Assembly (NCBI RefSeq): GCF_018474005.1
Contig: NZ_JAHCSH010000003.1
Coordinates: 248,001 to 312,000 of the forward strand
Length of the DNA stretch: 64,000 nt
Direction: 5' to 3'
DNA from: Curvibacter sp. CHRR-16
GTDB taxonomy: Bacteria; Pseudomonadota; Gammaproteobacteria; Burkholderiales; Burkholderiaceae_C
The translations under genes were made by a program, and so were the position numbers. Positions 27,177-37,418 of the stretch are shown one piece after another; the first letter of the stretch is position 1; the number at the start of each line of letters is the position of its first letter. The notes beneath the pieces are model-generated. The model saw only the letters and a list, made by a program, of their open reading frames with translations, searched no databases and was not told the origin of the DNA.

Positions 27177-28235
27177 TTAGCGGTTGGGAAACACATGCAC
27201 CGGGCCGCGCAGGCCCAAGCGCACCACGTGGCCGGGGCGCAGGCCCAGCAGGCTGGGCGCGTGCACGTTCAGGCGCAGGGTGGGGTCGCTCTCTAAACCC
27301 AGCTCTAGCACGCAGGTGCTGCCGCCAAAGTCCACGGCCAGCACCTGGGCGCTAGCACCTTCTTCTTGCAGCACGATTTGCTCGGGCCGCAGCAGCAGGT
27401 TAGCGGGGCCGTTGCTGGGTTGGCCATGCACGCCGTCGGTACGCAGACCCACCCAGCCCAGCGCGCACTCGGCTGCGTCGCCCAGCACGCGGGCGGGCAG
27501 CACGGTGGCATCGCCCAAGAAGGCGGCGGTATCGGCATCCACCGGTTGGTGGTACAGGGTGTGTGGGTCGCCCACCTGCACCAAGCGGCCTTGGCGCATC
27601 ACGGCCACGGTGTCGGCAAAGGACAGCGCCTCGGCTTGGTCGTGCGTCACCAGCACGGTGGTAATGCCAGCCTGTTGCATCAGCGTGGCTACGGCTTTGC
27701 GGGTGGCGGCGCGCAGGCCGGTGTCCAGGGCGGAGAAGGGTTCGTCCAGCAGCATCAGGCTGGGCTGCAGGGCCATGGCGCGGGCCAAGGCCACGCGCTG
27801 CTGCTGTCCCCCGCTGAGCTGGTGCGGGCGGCGCGCCAGCATGCTGGCGTCCAGTTGCACCATGTCCAGCAGTTCGCGGATGCGGGCCTCGCGTCCGGGC
27901 GCGTTGCGTGGCAGGCCAAAGCCGATGTTGTCGGCCACGCTCAGGTGGGGGAATAGCGCGCCATCTTGCGGCACGTAGCCAATGCCGCGCTGGTGGGCCG
28001 GTACGTTCAGGGCACTGTGGCCATCGTGTTGGGCCAGTACCCGCTCGCCCAACTGCAGCAGACCGCTGTCGGGTTGTTCAAACCCGGCCATGATGCGCAG
28101 CAGCGTGGTTTTGCCCGAGCCGGACGCCCCCACCACTGCCAGACGCGCGCCGCTGGGCACATCCAGCGAGATGGATTGCAGTGCGGCAACCGCACCGAAG
28201 GATTTGCTGATGGCTTGCAACTGCAGGCGCGACAT
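27177..28235 (-). CDS. fbpC: Iron(III) ABC importer ATP-binding protein
   Basis: A 352-residue ABC ATPase with Walker A GASGSGKTT, Q-loop VPQDGALFP, signature LSGGQQQRVALARAMA and Walker B LMLLDEPFSALD. A C-terminal TOBE-like regulatory domain follows (about residues 240-352). Its place downstream of an FbpB-type double-length permease and an FbpA-type binding protein identifies it as the FbpC subunit powering ferric iron uptake. It begins 9 bp after the permease stop. Confidence 0.88.
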   Translation of the reverse strand: MSRLQLQAISKSFGAVAALQSISLDVPSGARLAVVGASGSGKTTLLRIMAGFEQPDSGLLQLGERVLAQHDGHSALNVPAHQRGIGYVPQDGALFPHLSVADNIGFGLPRNAPGREARIRELLDMVQLDASMLARRPHQLSGGQQQRVALARAMALQPSLMLLDEPFSALDTGLRAATRKAVATLMQQAGITTVLVTHDQAEALSFADTVAVMRQGRLVQVGDPHTLYHQPVDADTAAFLGDATVLPARVLGDAAECALGWVGLRTDGVHGQPSNGPANLLLRPEQIVLQEEGASAQVLAVDFGGSTCVLELGLESDPTLRLNVHAPSLLGLRPGHVVRLGLRGPVHVFPNR

Positions 28236-28244
28236 GGGTTTACC

Positions 28245-29780
28245 TCATACCCCAGCACTGCGCCGGGACTCTACATACAGCAGCCACGTCAGTGGCAGGG
28301 AGAGCAGCACCATCAGCACCGCATAGGGTGCCGCGGCGGCATAGTCGATTTCGCTGGTCAGGGCCCAGAACTGGGTGGCCAGCGTGTTGGTGCCGGTGGG
28401 CGAGAGTAGCAGCGTGGCGGTCAGTTCGGTGGCACAGGCCAAAAACACCATGCTGATGCTGCTGGCCACACCGGGGGCTGCCAGCCGCAGGGTGATTTGC
28501 CACAGCGCTTGCATTGGCGTGCGGCCCAGGCTGCGGGCGGCTTGCTCCAGCTCCTCGGGCGCTTGGGCCAGGCCTGCGCGCAGGTTGACCAGCGCACGCG
28601 GCAAAAACAGCATGGCGTAGGCCAGCACCAGCGTGAACGCGGTTTGGTACAGCGGGCGCAGCGTTTGCACGGTGACGGTGACCAAGGCCAGCGCCACCAC
28701 AATGCCCGGCAGCGCGCCCACCACGTAGTGGCAGCCCTCTAGCCAGCGGGCCCAGCGCCGCCACAGGCCGGGGCGGCGTACCGTGAGCCACGCCACAGGC
28801 AAGGCCAGCACGGTGGTGAGCACAGCCCCGCACAGTGACCACAGCAGCGTTTGACCGACCGAGGGCAGCAACTCGGCCCAGCGCCAGACGTCCAGCCCGC
28901 CAGCCACCAGCCAGCGACCCAGTGTCCACAGTGGTACACCGATGGACAGTGCGCTGGTGGCTGCGCACAGCAGCAGCGCGGGCAGTAGCCACCAGCCCAG
29001 AGCGTGCACAGTGCGCACACGCGCGCTGCCACTGCCCAAGCGCGCATAGCGCTCTTGGCCACGGGTGCTGCCTTCGAGCAGCAGCAAAAACAGGCAGCAC
29101 AGCACCAGCACGCCCGCCATCATGTGGGCACCCGCTCCGTTGAAGGTGGTTTGGAATTGGTCCACGATAGCGGTGGTAAAGGTGTCGTAGCGCACCATCA
29201 CAAACAGTCCGTACTCGGCCAGCAGGTGCAAGCCCACCAGCAGCGCGCCGCCCCACAGAGGCAGGCGCAGCTGGGGCAGCACCACTTTGTAAAACACCGC
29301 CCACGGGCCGTAGCCCAAGGCGCTGGCTACGTCTTCCAGCGCAGGGTCTAGTCGGCGCAGGCTGGCCGCTACTGGCAGGTAAATAAACGGGAAATACGCC
29401 AGCACAGAGGTCAAGGTAGCGCCCCACAGACCGCCAATGCTGGGGATGGCGCTCACCCATGCGTAGCTGTGCACAAAAGCCGGTATGGCCAAGGGGGCTG
29501 CCGCCAGCCAGGACCACCAGCGTGCACCGGGCAAGTTGGTACGTTCGGTCAGCCACGCCAGTGCCAGTGCCAGTGCGGTGCAGGTGGGTACTGCGGTGAG
29601 CAACAGCAGGGCGGTGTTGCGCAGCAGCTCGCCAATGCGTGGGCGCACTACCAACTCCAGCACCTGCTGCCAGCCGGCATGCACGGCGGCCCACACCACA
29701 AAGCCCAGTGGCAGCAAAGCCAGGGCAGCCACAGCCATAGCCAAAAAACCCACCGCCGTGTGGAACGGGGGTGGGTTCAT
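28245..29780 (-). CDS. fbpB: Iron(III) ABC importer permease, fused double-domain
   Basis: A 511-residue membrane protein with about twelve hydrophobic segments arranged as two tandem permease halves, as in FbpB/SfuB. Both halves carry an EAA-type loop: one around [19 protein letters not shown] and one around [19 protein letters not shown]. The ATG at 29780 ([20 protein letters not shown]) is preferred to an upstream in-frame start because it puts the first membrane helix near the N-terminus. It forms the inner-membrane channel for iron delivered by FbpA. Confidence 0.88.
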   Translation of the reverse strand: MNPPPFHTAVGFLAMAVAALALLPLGFVVWAAVHAGWQQVLELVVRPRIGELLRNTALLLLTAVPTCTALALALAWLTERTNLPGARWWSWLAAAPLAIPAFVHSYAWVSAIPSIGGLWGATLTSVLAYFPFIYLPVAASLRRLDPALEDVASALGYGPWAVFYKVVLPQLRLPLWGGALLVGLHLLAEYGLFVMVRYDTFTTAIVDQFQTTFNGAGAHMMAGVLVLCCLFLLLLEGSTRGQERYARLGSGSARVRTVHALGWWLLPALLLCAATSALSIGVPLWTLGRWLVAGGLDVWRWAELLPSVGQTLLWSLCGAVLTTVLALPVAWLTVRRPGLWRRWARWLEGCHYVVGALPGIVVALALVTVTVQTLRPLYQTAFTLVLAYAMLFLPRALVNLRAGLAQAPEELEQAARSLGRTPMQALWQITLRLAAPGVASSISMVFLACATELTATLLLSPTGTNTLATQFWALTSEIDYAAAAPYAVLMVLLSLPLTWLLYVESRRSAGV

Positions 29781-29848
29781 GGCGTGACCGTATGAACTGT
29801 GTCGATCGATAGTAGGCAAAACTAGAGCAAGTCCAATAAAACCCGCTA

Positions 29849-30877
29849 TTAAAGCAAACCGGCTTGCATCATCAGTTCAGTGACCTTGCGGCTGTTGAGT
29901 TTGGCCGGCTCTACCTTGGGGGCTTGCAGGTCGTTCAAGGGCACCAAGCGCTTGTTGGAATCGGCACCGTTGCCCACAGCGTATTCAAACGAATCGCCAT
30001 CGCGCAGCACGGTTTGGCCGCCTTTGCCCACGATCCACTTCACAAAGGCTTGGGCTTCGGCCTTGCGCTTGCTCGATGCCAGCACGCCACCACCGGAGAT
30101 GCTGACGAATGCACCAGGGTCTTGGTTGCGGAAGTAGTGCAGGGCGACGTTGTTGCTGTTCTCGCCCGTCTTGGCTTGGTCACCGAAGTAGTAGTAGTGG
30201 TAAATCAGGGCCGAATCCACTTGGCCGGCGTTCACCGCTTTCATGGCCACGCTGTTGCCTTTGTAGGCGGTGAAGTTTTCTTTCATGCCCTTGAGCCATT
30301 CGAGCGTAGCGGCTTCGCCCTTGAGCTCCAGCAGCGCGCTCACGATGGCTTGGAAGTCCGCGCCAGAGGGCGAGGCAGACCAGCGGCCTTTCCACTCGGG
30401 TTTGGCCAAGTCGAGCATGGACTTGGGCAGGGTGTCTTTGGTGAACTTGGTTTTGCGATAAGCCAGCACGGTGCTGCGGGCGGCAATGCCAATCCAGCGG
30501 CCATGGTCGGGGCGGTATTGGTTGGGCACCAAAGCCAGCGTGGCCGCATCCAGCGGGGCAAACAGGTTGGCGTTGTCCACCAGCGCCATGGCGGGGGAGT
30601 TTTCGGTCAAAAACACGTCGGCAGGAGATGCAGCGCCTTCTTGCAGCAGTTGGTGTGCCAGCTCCATGTCGCCACCTTGGCGCATGGTGACCTTGATGCC
30701 AGTTTCTTTGGTGAAGGCCTCAATCCATTCTTTGGTCAAAGAAGCGTGTTGGGCGTTGTACACCACGATGCCTTCGCTGCTTTGTGCCAGTGCGGCGGGG
30801 GCCATGGTGCTCAGGCCAAGGCTCAAACCCAAGGTGCCCAGAGCGGTTACCAAGCGACGACGTTGAATTGCAGACAT
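29849..30877 (-). CDS. fbpA: Periplasmic iron(III)-binding protein
   Basis: A 342-residue protein with a Sec signal ([20 protein letters not shown]..., cleavage near ALAQ). The mature part is the FbpA fold: [20 protein letters not shown] at the start and a tyrosine cluster YHYYYFGD of the type that ligates Fe(III). The start at 30877 follows AGGAGAAAGC. It is the first gene of the iron operon, 68 bp upstream of fbpB, with a Fur-like site just ahead. A thiamine or polyamine binding role is unlikely given the tyrosine motif and the permease type. Confidence 0.88.
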   Translation of the reverse strand: MSAIQRRRLVTALGTLGLSLGLSTMAPAALAQSSEGIVVYNAQHASLTKEWIEAFTKETGIKVTMRQGGDMELAHQLLQEGAASPADVFLTENSPAMALVDNANLFAPLDAATLALVPNQYRPDHGRWIGIAARSTVLAYRKTKFTKDTLPKSMLDLAKPEWKGRWSASPSGADFQAIVSALLELKGEAATLEWLKGMKENFTAYKGNSVAMKAVNAGQVDSALIYHYYYFGDQAKTGENSNNVALHYFRNQDPGAFVSISGGGVLASSKRKAEAQAFVKWIVGKGGQTVLRDGDSFEYAVGNGADSNKRLVPLNDLQAPKVEPAKLNSRKVTELMMQAGLL

Positions 30878-30917
30878 GCTTTCTCCTACTTTTCCTAGAT
30901 GGGGAGCAGGCATTCTA

Positions 30918-30936
30918 AATAAAAATAATTCTTATT
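30918..30936. promoter_or_regulatory. Probable Fur box upstream of fbpABC
   Basis: On the minus strand the 19-mer AATAAGAATTATTTTTATT resembles the classical Fur consensus (GATAATGATAATCATTATC) and the betaproteobacterial AATGATAATTATTCTCATT form. It is a near-palindrome 41 bp upstream of the fbpA start, where it would cover the promoter. It predicts iron repression of fbpABC. Confidence 0.7.
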
Positions 30937-30959
30937 GAGCTTGATTCGGAGCAATAACC

Positions 30960-33149
30960 TTAAATCCGTGCGAGGTGATAGAGCAACGCACTTTCGGCCA
31001 GCATGCGGGGCAGGGGCCAGCCCACCGCCTGCAACCAGCCGCCGTGTGCTTGGGGTAACGCGGTAGTTTCTGTGGCCAGTGCAGCGTCGTTCAGCGGGGA
31101 GCTGGTCCACTCCGGCGGTGTGGGGTCTAGGCGCTCGATGCGGTACTGGGCATTGGCATCGAGCATGGGCAGGCGCAGGGCGGGGGTGTAGCGGTGGGTG
31201 GTTTGCTCGGTGCGGTACACCAGCACCAGCAGTTCGTCGGCGCTGCCGTGGGCTTGCCACACCACGCCGTCGCCCGCTTCGCCCAGCCACACCGTGCCGC
31301 CGTGCAGCAGGTGGCGCCAGTCTTTGTAGCGCTGCACCCAGGCGCGCAGTTGCTCCAGTTCGGCGGTGGGCAGGTGGCGCACGTCCAGTTCCAGGCCCAG
31401 ATGACCGCTGAGCGCCACCCCGGCGCGGTAGTGCAGGCTTTGGCTGCGACCGGTGGTGTGCGCGGGGGCGGGGCCGATGTGGCAGCCCAGTATTTCGGGC
31501 GGCAGCCATTGCAGTGCGCCGCGCTGGATGCGCACGCGGCTGGCGGCGTCGTTGCAGTCGCTGGTCCACACGCGGTGGGTGCGGCCCACTGCCGCGTAGT
31601 CCAGCCGGGCACCGCCCGATGCGCAGCTTTCTATCTCCACCAGCGGGAAGGCGTTGCGCAAACGATCAACCAGCGCGTACCACGCCAACACGTAGCCCCG
31701 GTAGGCGGCGCGACCCAGGGCGTTGCCAGCGGTGGTCAGGTCACGGTTCATGTCCCACTTCAGGTAGGCAATGGGCAGGGTGCGCAGCAGTTCGCTCAGG
31801 CGTTCAAACAGGTAGTCGGCCACCTCGGGGCGGGCCATGTCCAGCACCAGTTGGTTGCGCATGGTCAGCAGCGGGCGGCCGGCCAGTTGCAGCGCCCAGT
31901 CGGGGTGCTGGCGGAACAGCGCGCTGTCGGGGCTGACCATTTCGGGCTCGACCCACAACCCCAGCTCCATGCCCAGCGACTGCACCAGCGCAGCCAGCGG
32001 TTGCAGACCGTGGGGGTATTTGCCCTCGTCAGGCCACCAGTCGCCCAGCGCGGCGCGGTCGCTGTGGCGGCGGTGGAACCAGCCATCGTCCAGCACAAAG
32101 CGCTCCACGCCCACGGCGGCGGCGGCGCGGGCCAGTGCCTCCACGCCTTCGGGTGTGTGGTCAAAGTACAGGGCCTCCCAAGTGTTCAGGTGTACCGGGC
32201 GGGGGCGCATGCGCTGGCCGGGCCAGCTTTGCAGTTGGCGCACCTGGCGGTGCATGCGCTGCATCAGGCCGTTGTGGCCATCGACCGCGCAGCAGGCATA
32301 CACCGTGGGGGTGGTGATGGATTCGCCCGCGACCAGCAGCACTTCGCCGGGGGCCAGCCATTCGCCCAGTTGCCACTGGTACTGGCCGTCGGGCAGCCAT
32401 TCGATGCACTGGCGGTGGTTGCCCGACCAAGCCAAGTGCGCGCCATAGACCACGCCGCTATCGCTGGTTGCGCCGGGCAGTGTGACCACGGCGGCGGGAA
32501 AGCTGTCGTGCGAAGTGCGGCCACGGCGGTTTTCTCGCACCCATAGGGCAGTGCCATGGCCACCGGGCTGCTGGGCCGGGCCCAGTAGGTCGCTGTGCGG
32601 CCAGAATTCGTTGGCCCACTGGCCGCTGCTGTAGTGCACTTGCTGCGCCGTGCCGGGCAGGGGCAGGGTGGCAGCGGCCAGCCACTGCACATCGAGCGCA
32701 CCCAGCGCGTTGTCACCCCGGTTGTGCAAGGTGCTGTGCAGGCTCAGTACATCGTCGGCAGACAGGTGCAGGCCGATGTCCAACTGCAGCTGCGCTACCT
32801 CGTCGTGCAGGTGGATGGTCAGGCTGTTGGGGCTGGGGTGTTTCAGCACGCAGCGTGTCCACTGCTGGGCAAATTGTTGGCCCGTGCGGTGCGCCAGCAG
32901 GGCGCTTTGGTGGTACCAGCCCACGCCCAAAGTGGGGGTCACGCTCAGGGGCTGGTCGAACTCCATGCTGCTGGGCGGGATGGCGCGGCCATCGCGCAGC
33001 GGGGCCAGCGGGGTGCAGCCATCGGGCAGGCGCGGGCCCCAGTAGCGCCACAGCGGTGCCTCGTGCGCACGGCACTCCAGCACCACGCTGGTGTGCTGGC
33101 TGTGCAGGACGAGGTAGCTGGCAGGCGTATCCGGGGCGTGGGTGGACAT
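30960..33149 (-). CDS. Alpha-galactosidase, glycoside hydrolase family 36
   Basis: A 729-residue GH36 enzyme. The nucleophile is D466 in YLKWDMNRD and the acid/base is D531 in TSDCND. Supporting segments are FVLDDGWFH, LGLWVEPEMVSPDS and EIESCASGGARLDYA. It has no signal peptide, so it should act in the cytoplasm on imported alpha-galactosides such as melibiose, raffinose or galactosyl-glycerol compounds. The length and N-terminal beta-sandwich domain are those of full bacterial GH36. It is the last gene of the operon from the binding protein at 39611. Confidence 0.92.
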   Translation of the reverse strand: MSTHAPDTPASYLVLHSQHTSVVLECRAHEAPLWRYWGPRLPDGCTPLAPLRDGRAIPPSSMEFDQPLSVTPTLGVGWYHQSALLAHRTGQQFAQQWTRCVLKHPSPNSLTIHLHDEVAQLQLDIGLHLSADDVLSLHSTLHNRGDNALGALDVQWLAAATLPLPGTAQQVHYSSGQWANEFWPHSDLLGPAQQPGGHGTALWVRENRRGRTSHDSFPAAVVTLPGATSDSGVVYGAHLAWSGNHRQCIEWLPDGQYQWQLGEWLAPGEVLLVAGESITTPTVYACCAVDGHNGLMQRMHRQVRQLQSWPGQRMRPRPVHLNTWEALYFDHTPEGVEALARAAAAVGVERFVLDDGWFHRRHSDRAALGDWWPDEGKYPHGLQPLAALVQSLGMELGLWVEPEMVSPDSALFRQHPDWALQLAGRPLLTMRNQLVLDMARPEVADYLFERLSELLRTLPIAYLKWDMNRDLTTAGNALGRAAYRGYVLAWYALVDRLRNAFPLVEIESCASGGARLDYAAVGRTHRVWTSDCNDAASRVRIQRGALQWLPPEILGCHIGPAPAHTTGRSQSLHYRAGVALSGHLGLELDVRHLPTAELEQLRAWVQRYKDWRHLLHGGTVWLGEAGDGVVWQAHGSADELLVLVYRTEQTTHRYTPALRLPMLDANAQYRIERLDPTPPEWTSSPLNDAALATETTALPQAHGGWLQAVGWPLPRMLAESALLYHLARI

Positions 33150-33171
33150 GGTGGGGCAGGCTTAGCAGGGT

Positions 33172-34287
33172 TTAACGGCAGTAAATGCGCTGCCCATTTT
33201 TGTCGAACAGCAAGGCTTTGTTGGCCTCAAAGCGGGCATTCAGCACATCACCAGCGCGCAGGGTGCGGCCATTTTTGCTTTCCATCACCAGCATCGCGTT
33301 GCTGGACGAGCGGGCGTAGACAAAAGTTTCACCGCCCAAGTGCTCCAGCATGTCCACCGTGACGGGCAGTGTGGCATCTCCGCCCTCGTGGAAGTGCTCG
33401 GGGCGCAGACCCACGGTGACTTGCGTGCCTATTGCGGGAAGATGCTGGCCATCCAGTGGCAGGCTGACCACGCTGTCCGCAAACGCGTGCAGGCGAACTT
33501 GGCACAGGTTCGGGCCTTGATGCAGGCTTGTGCTCGGTTGGTGGGCCACCACGGTGCCGTCCAAAAAGTTCATGCTGGGTGAGCCGATAAAGCCCGCTAC
33601 AAACTGGTTGGCGGGGTTGTCGTAGAGCTCCAGCGGGGCACCCACTTGCTCCACTTGGCCTGCGCGCAGCACGACGATTTTGTCGGCCAGCGTCATGGCT
33701 TCCACCTGGTCGTGTGTGACGTAGATGATGGTGCTGCCCAGTTCGCGGTGCAGGCGAGCGATTTCGATGCGCATGTGCACGCGCAGCTCGGCGTCGAGGT
33801 TGGAGAGCGGTTCGTCGAACAAAAACACCTGCGGGTCGCGCACGATGGCGCGGCCAATGGCCACGCGCTGGCGCTGCCCGCCCGAGAGGTCTTTGGGCTT
33901 GCGCTCCATGAGCGGATCGAGGCCCAAAATTGTGGCCGCCGAGGCCACTTTTTGCGCCACCACGTCTTTGGCCACGCCTGCGTGCTTGAGCGCAAAGCCC
34001 ATGTTCTCGCGCACGGTCATGTGGGGGTAGAGGGCGTAGCTCTGGAACACCATGGCAATGCCACGGCGCGATGGATCCACGTGGTTCATGCGCTGGCCGC
34101 CGATCAGCAAGTCGCCGCTGGTGATTTCCTCCAAGCCCGAGATGGCGCGCAGCAAGGTGGACTTGCCGCAGCCCGAGGGGCCGACAAAAACCACGAATTC
34201 GCCGTGCTGGATGTCCAAGTCAATGCCGCGCAGGATTTCGGTGTTGCCAAAAGATTTGCGCACGCCGCGCAGTTGTACGTCTGCCAT
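33172..34287 (-). CDS. Sugar ABC importer ATP-binding protein (MalK/UgpC type)
   Basis: A 371-residue CUT1-type ATPase: Walker [11 protein letters not shown]-loop [12 protein letters not shown], signature [16 protein letters not shown], Walker [18 protein letters not shown]-loop [14 protein letters not shown]-terminal OB-fold regulatory domain follows, with GLRPEHF. It supplies energy to the two permeases encoded upstream. Its gene lies between the two glycosidase genes, 22-27 bp from each, confirming one operon. Confidence 0.92.
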   Translation of the reverse strand: MADVQLRGVRKSFGNTEILRGIDLDIQHGEFVVFVGPSGCGKSTLLRAISGLEEITSGDLLIGGQRMNHVDPSRRGIAMVFQSYALYPHMTVRENMGFALKHAGVAKDVVAQKVASAATILGLDPLMERKPKDLSGGQRQRVAIGRAIVRDPQVFLFDEPLSNLDAELRVHMRIEIARLHRELGSTIIYVTHDQVEAMTLADKIVVLRAGQVEQVGAPLELYDNPANQFVAGFIGSPSMNFLDGTVVAHQPSTSLHQGPNLCQVRLHAFADSVVSLPLDGQHLPAIGTQVTVGLRPEHFHEGGDATLPVTVDMLEHLGGETFVYARSSSNAMLVMESKNGRTLRAGDVLNARFEANKALLFDKNGQRIYCR

Positions 34288-34314
34288 GGGTGTCTCTCTC
34301 GTTGTGTTCTACGG

Positions 34315-36582
34315 TTACAAGGCCTGCAAGTGCAGCACCTGCTCGCCCAAGCGGCGTGTGCGGATGCGCACGCTGATGGGGCCTGTTTCGCCCGTGGTTT
34401 CGAGCCAAAAGCCGGTCATGCCGCCTTTGATAGGCAGCAACTCGGGGCCGAGCACCTTGGCCGGGCCGCTCACACTCAGGTGCACCACATCGTCCAAGAA
34501 AGGCATCAGACGGTGCTCCTGGTCCAACGCCCGCAGCACGATGCGGGTGGCGTCTTTCTCGTCAGCGCGCAGTTGCACATCGTCGGCTTGGACCTGCAAG
34601 GTGGTGGGCACGGGGCTACCGCTCAGGCGCACTTGCTGCACGGCTTGTCCATTGACGTAGCCAGTGACCACGCCATCGCGCCACAACATGCCCCAAGCGC
34701 CCAAGTCGTTCATGTTGATGTGGCGGCCATCGAACACCACTGGGGCGTGGGGCAGGTGGGGGTAGAGGTCGCGGTCAGGGTAGGCGCGTTTGGGCTCAAA
34801 GTCGCCTACCTTCAGTTCCACGTAGTCGCAGTTGGTCAGCACCCACAGAGGCAGCACTTCGCAGCGGTCTTTTTCGCCGCGTGCCCAGTAGGTGACGGGC
34901 TGCAGTACCACCTGCTCGGACGGCTCGCACTGGCTGGAGTAAGCGAAGGCGGCGAACTTGGGTTCGCGCAGGATGTCCATCACGCCGTGGTGGCAGATGC
35001 GGTCGCCCGCGCCGAAGTCTTTGTGCGTGTTGTAGTCGTACATGCACCAGCCGATAGCGCCTGCAATGCCGGGGTTGCCATAGGCTTTGTTGAGCACGTC
35101 TAGGTGGCGCTTCACATGCTCGATCTGGCGCTCTTCGGGGTCAATGCGCTTGGTGGGGAACATGTGGCCGTTGAACTCGGTCACGAGGTAGGGCACATCG
35201 TGCGCCAGACCCGTCACTTGGCGGGGCTCGCGCAGGGGGGTGGGCGCTATGCCGCGCATCCACTCGGGCGTGGCGGCGTGGCAGAAGTCGTTGACGGTGT
35301 AGACGTCCTCCAGCAGTTCGCTGTTTTCGAGGTAGCGCACGCCACCGGTCTGGCGGGTGCTGTCCAGCTCGCGCGCCAAGGCGTTGGTGCGGGTGTAGAA
35401 GTCGTGGTTGTCTTGTGATTCGTTGATGCGCACGCCCCAGATGACGATGCTGGGGTGGTTCCAGTCACGCTCGATCATGCGGCGCACGTTGCGCACCGAC
35501 TCGTCCTGCCAGGCCAGATTGCCGATGTGCTGCCAGCCGGGGATTTCTTCGAACACCAAGAGGCCGATTTCGTCGCAGCGGTCGAGGAAGTAGCTGGACT
35601 GTGGGTAGTGCGAGGTGCGTGCCAGATTGCAGTGCAGCTCGTGCTTGAGGATGTCGGCATCGCGCGCTTGGGCCCGCTGGCCCATGGCGTAGCCCACGTA
35701 GGGGAAGCTCTGGTGGCGGTTCAGGCCGCGAATCTTGAGCAGCTTGCCGTTGAGGAAAAAGCCCTCGGTGGTGAAGCGCGCCGTGCGAAAGCCAAAGCGG
35801 GTACTCAGTTGGTCGTGGTGTTTGTACTGCTGCTGCTCGCCAGAGCTGCAGTGCAACTCTACCTGCACTTGGTACAGGGTGGGGCTGTCCAAGTCCCACA
35901 GTTCCAAGCCCGCCAGTTGGTTCAGGGGGGCGCTGAATTGCTCGCCTTGCACGGCCACTTCGGTTTGGTATAGCACGTGGCCGTCTAGCTTGCACAGGCG
36001 TACACGGGCCGTGCCATCTACCGCCTGCCCAGTGGGGTTGTGCAGCCAGCCGCGCACGGTCACGCGCTTGTGGCTGGCCAGTTCATCGGCGGTTTCTACC
36101 TTGATGCGGGCGATGGAGACGGGATCGCAGACCTTGAGCCACACATCGCGGTAAATGCCCGCATACGTCAGGTAGTCGATCTGGCCACCAAAGGGCGGTA
36201 TGTTGGGGTTCTCGCTGCCATCGACCTTGACGGTGATGAGGTTGTCTCCCTCTTGCAGCAGGCCGGTCAGGCGGGCGCTGAAAGGGGTGTAACCATCCAA
36301 GTGGTGGGCCACTGGCTGGCCGTTGACCCAGACCTCGGTGTTGGCCATGGCAGCGTCAAATTCCAGACTCACTTCACGGTCCGCCCATGCGCTGTCCCAG
36401 CGCAGCACGCGCTGGTAGGCAAAGGGCTTTTGGTAGCTGCGCTCGTCAAAGTAGTTCAGCTCCAGATCCACCGCGTTGTGCGGCAGGCGCACGCTAGTGC
36501 CCGCTTGCAGTTGCTGGATGTGGCTGGGAGAGAAGTGGTCGTGAAAAATCCACTCGGTATGGAGTTTGGTAACGCTGCGCAT
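34315..36582 (-). CDS. Glycoside hydrolase family 2 (beta-galactosidase/beta-glucuronidase type)
   Basis: A 755-residue GH2 protein. The N-terminal jelly-roll domain contains AMANTEVWVNGQPVAHH, followed by an Ig-like domain, then a TIM barrel. The acid/base is E388 in VRINESQ and the nucleophile is E469 in LVTEFNG. The residues GGQIDYLTYAGIYRDVWL are typical of GH2. No signal peptide is visible, so it acts in the cytoplasm. GH2 specificity (beta-galactoside, beta-glucuronide, beta-mannoside) cannot be read directly; pairing with a GH36 alpha-galactosidase makes beta-galactosidase most likely. It is 12 bp downstream of the MalG-type permease gene. Confidence 0.88.
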   Translation of the reverse strand: MRSVTKLHTEWIFHDHFSPSHIQQLQAGTSVRLPHNAVDLELNYFDERSYQKPFAYQRVLRWDSAWADREVSLEFDAAMANTEVWVNGQPVAHHLDGYTPFSARLTGLLQEGDNLITVKVDGSENPNIPPFGGQIDYLTYAGIYRDVWLKVCDPVSIARIKVETADELASHKRVTVRGWLHNPTGQAVDGTARVRLCKLDGHVLYQTEVAVQGEQFSAPLNQLAGLELWDLDSPTLYQVQVELHCSSGEQQQYKHHDQLSTRFGFRTARFTTEGFFLNGKLLKIRGLNRHQSFPYVGYAMGQRAQARDADILKHELHCNLARTSHYPQSSYFLDRCDEIGLLVFEEIPGWQHIGNLAWQDESVRNVRRMIERDWNHPSIVIWGVRINESQDNHDFYTRTNALARELDSTRQTGGVRYLENSELLEDVYTVNDFCHAATPEWMRGIAPTPLREPRQVTGLAHDVPYLVTEFNGHMFPTKRIDPEERQIEHVKRHLDVLNKAYGNPGIAGAIGWCMYDYNTHKDFGAGDRICHHGVMDILREPKFAAFAYSSQCEPSEQVVLQPVTYWARGEKDRCEVLPLWVLTNCDYVELKVGDFEPKRAYPDRDLYPHLPHAPVVFDGRHINMNDLGAWGMLWRDGVVTGYVNGQAVQQVRLSGSPVPTTLQVQADDVQLRADEKDATRIVLRALDQEHRLMPFLDDVVHLSVSGPAKVLGPELLPIKGGMTGFWLETTGETGPISVRIRTRRLGEQVLHLQAL

Positions 36583-36594
36583 AGAAGTAGAGCC

Positions 36595-37416
36595 TTATTT
36601 GACGGAACCCAGCATGCCTTGGACGAATTGGCGTTGCATGGCAAAGAACACCACCAAGGTGGGCAATGTGGCGATCACAGCGGTGACCATGATGGCGCCG
36701 TATTCAGGGAAGTAGGCTGAGCCCAGCGAGGACAGCACCAGGGTGATGGTCTTGAGCTCGGGCGACTGCAGCACGATGAGAGGCCACAGGAAACTGTTCC
36801 ATGCCGCCATGAAAGTGATGACAAAGGCTGCTGCGTAGGTGGAACGCATGACGGGCACGTAGACGAAGAGGAAGATCTGCCATTCCTTCAAACCATCGAT
36901 GCGGGCCGCTTCACGCAGTTCCGAGGGAAAGGCCTTGGTGCTTTGGCGGAAGTAAAACACGATGTAGGCCGATGCCACGGTGGGCAGCACGATGGCCAAG
37001 TGGGTGTCGAGCAAGTCCATTTGCGCCATGAGGGTGAAGAGCGGAATCATGAGCGCCGCAAACGGAATCATCATGGACAGCAGCAAGGCTTGGTAGACGC
37101 GTTCGCGCACTTTGCTGCTGAACACTTCAAAGCCATAACCCGCCAGCGAAGACACCACCAGTGTGGCCAGTGTGCCCAGCAAGGTGACTTTGGTGGAGTT
37201 CCACAGTACTTGCTGCAGGTCAAACAGGTTGGTGAGCTTGTGGATGTTGTCCCACAAGGCACCGCCAATAGTCATCTGGCCTTTGGTGATGTCGGTGGAG
37301 GTGTTGGTGGTGCCAATGAGCATCCACGCAAAGGGGAACAGCGACAGCGCAGACACCACCGTCAGGAACAGGTAGACGCCTGCCATGCGCAGGGGGTTGG
37401 CAATTCGGTCCAGCAT
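36595..37416 (-). CDS. Sugar ABC importer permease (MalG type)
   Basis: A 273-residue CUT1 permease with six hydrophobic segments, beginning VYLFLTVVSALSLFPFAWML. The EAA loop is ELREAARIDGLKEWQIFLFV. It pairs with the MalF-type permease whose stop is 2 bp upstream of this start. The C-terminus FFAMQRQFVQGMLGSVK is the family's usual end. Confidence 0.92.
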   Translation of the reverse strand: MLDRIANPLRMAGVYLFLTVVSALSLFPFAWMLIGTTNTSTDITKGQMTIGGALWDNIHKLTNLFDLQQVLWNSTKVTLLGTLATLVVSSLAGYGFEVFSSKVRERVYQALLLSMMIPFAALMIPLFTLMAQMDLLDTHLAIVLPTVASAYIVFYFRQSTKAFPSELREAARIDGLKEWQIFLFVYVPVMRSTYAAAFVITFMAAWNSFLWPLIVLQSPELKTITLVLSSLGSAYFPEYGAIMVTAVIATLPTLVVFFAMQRQFVQGMLGSVK

Positions 37417-37418
37417 GT

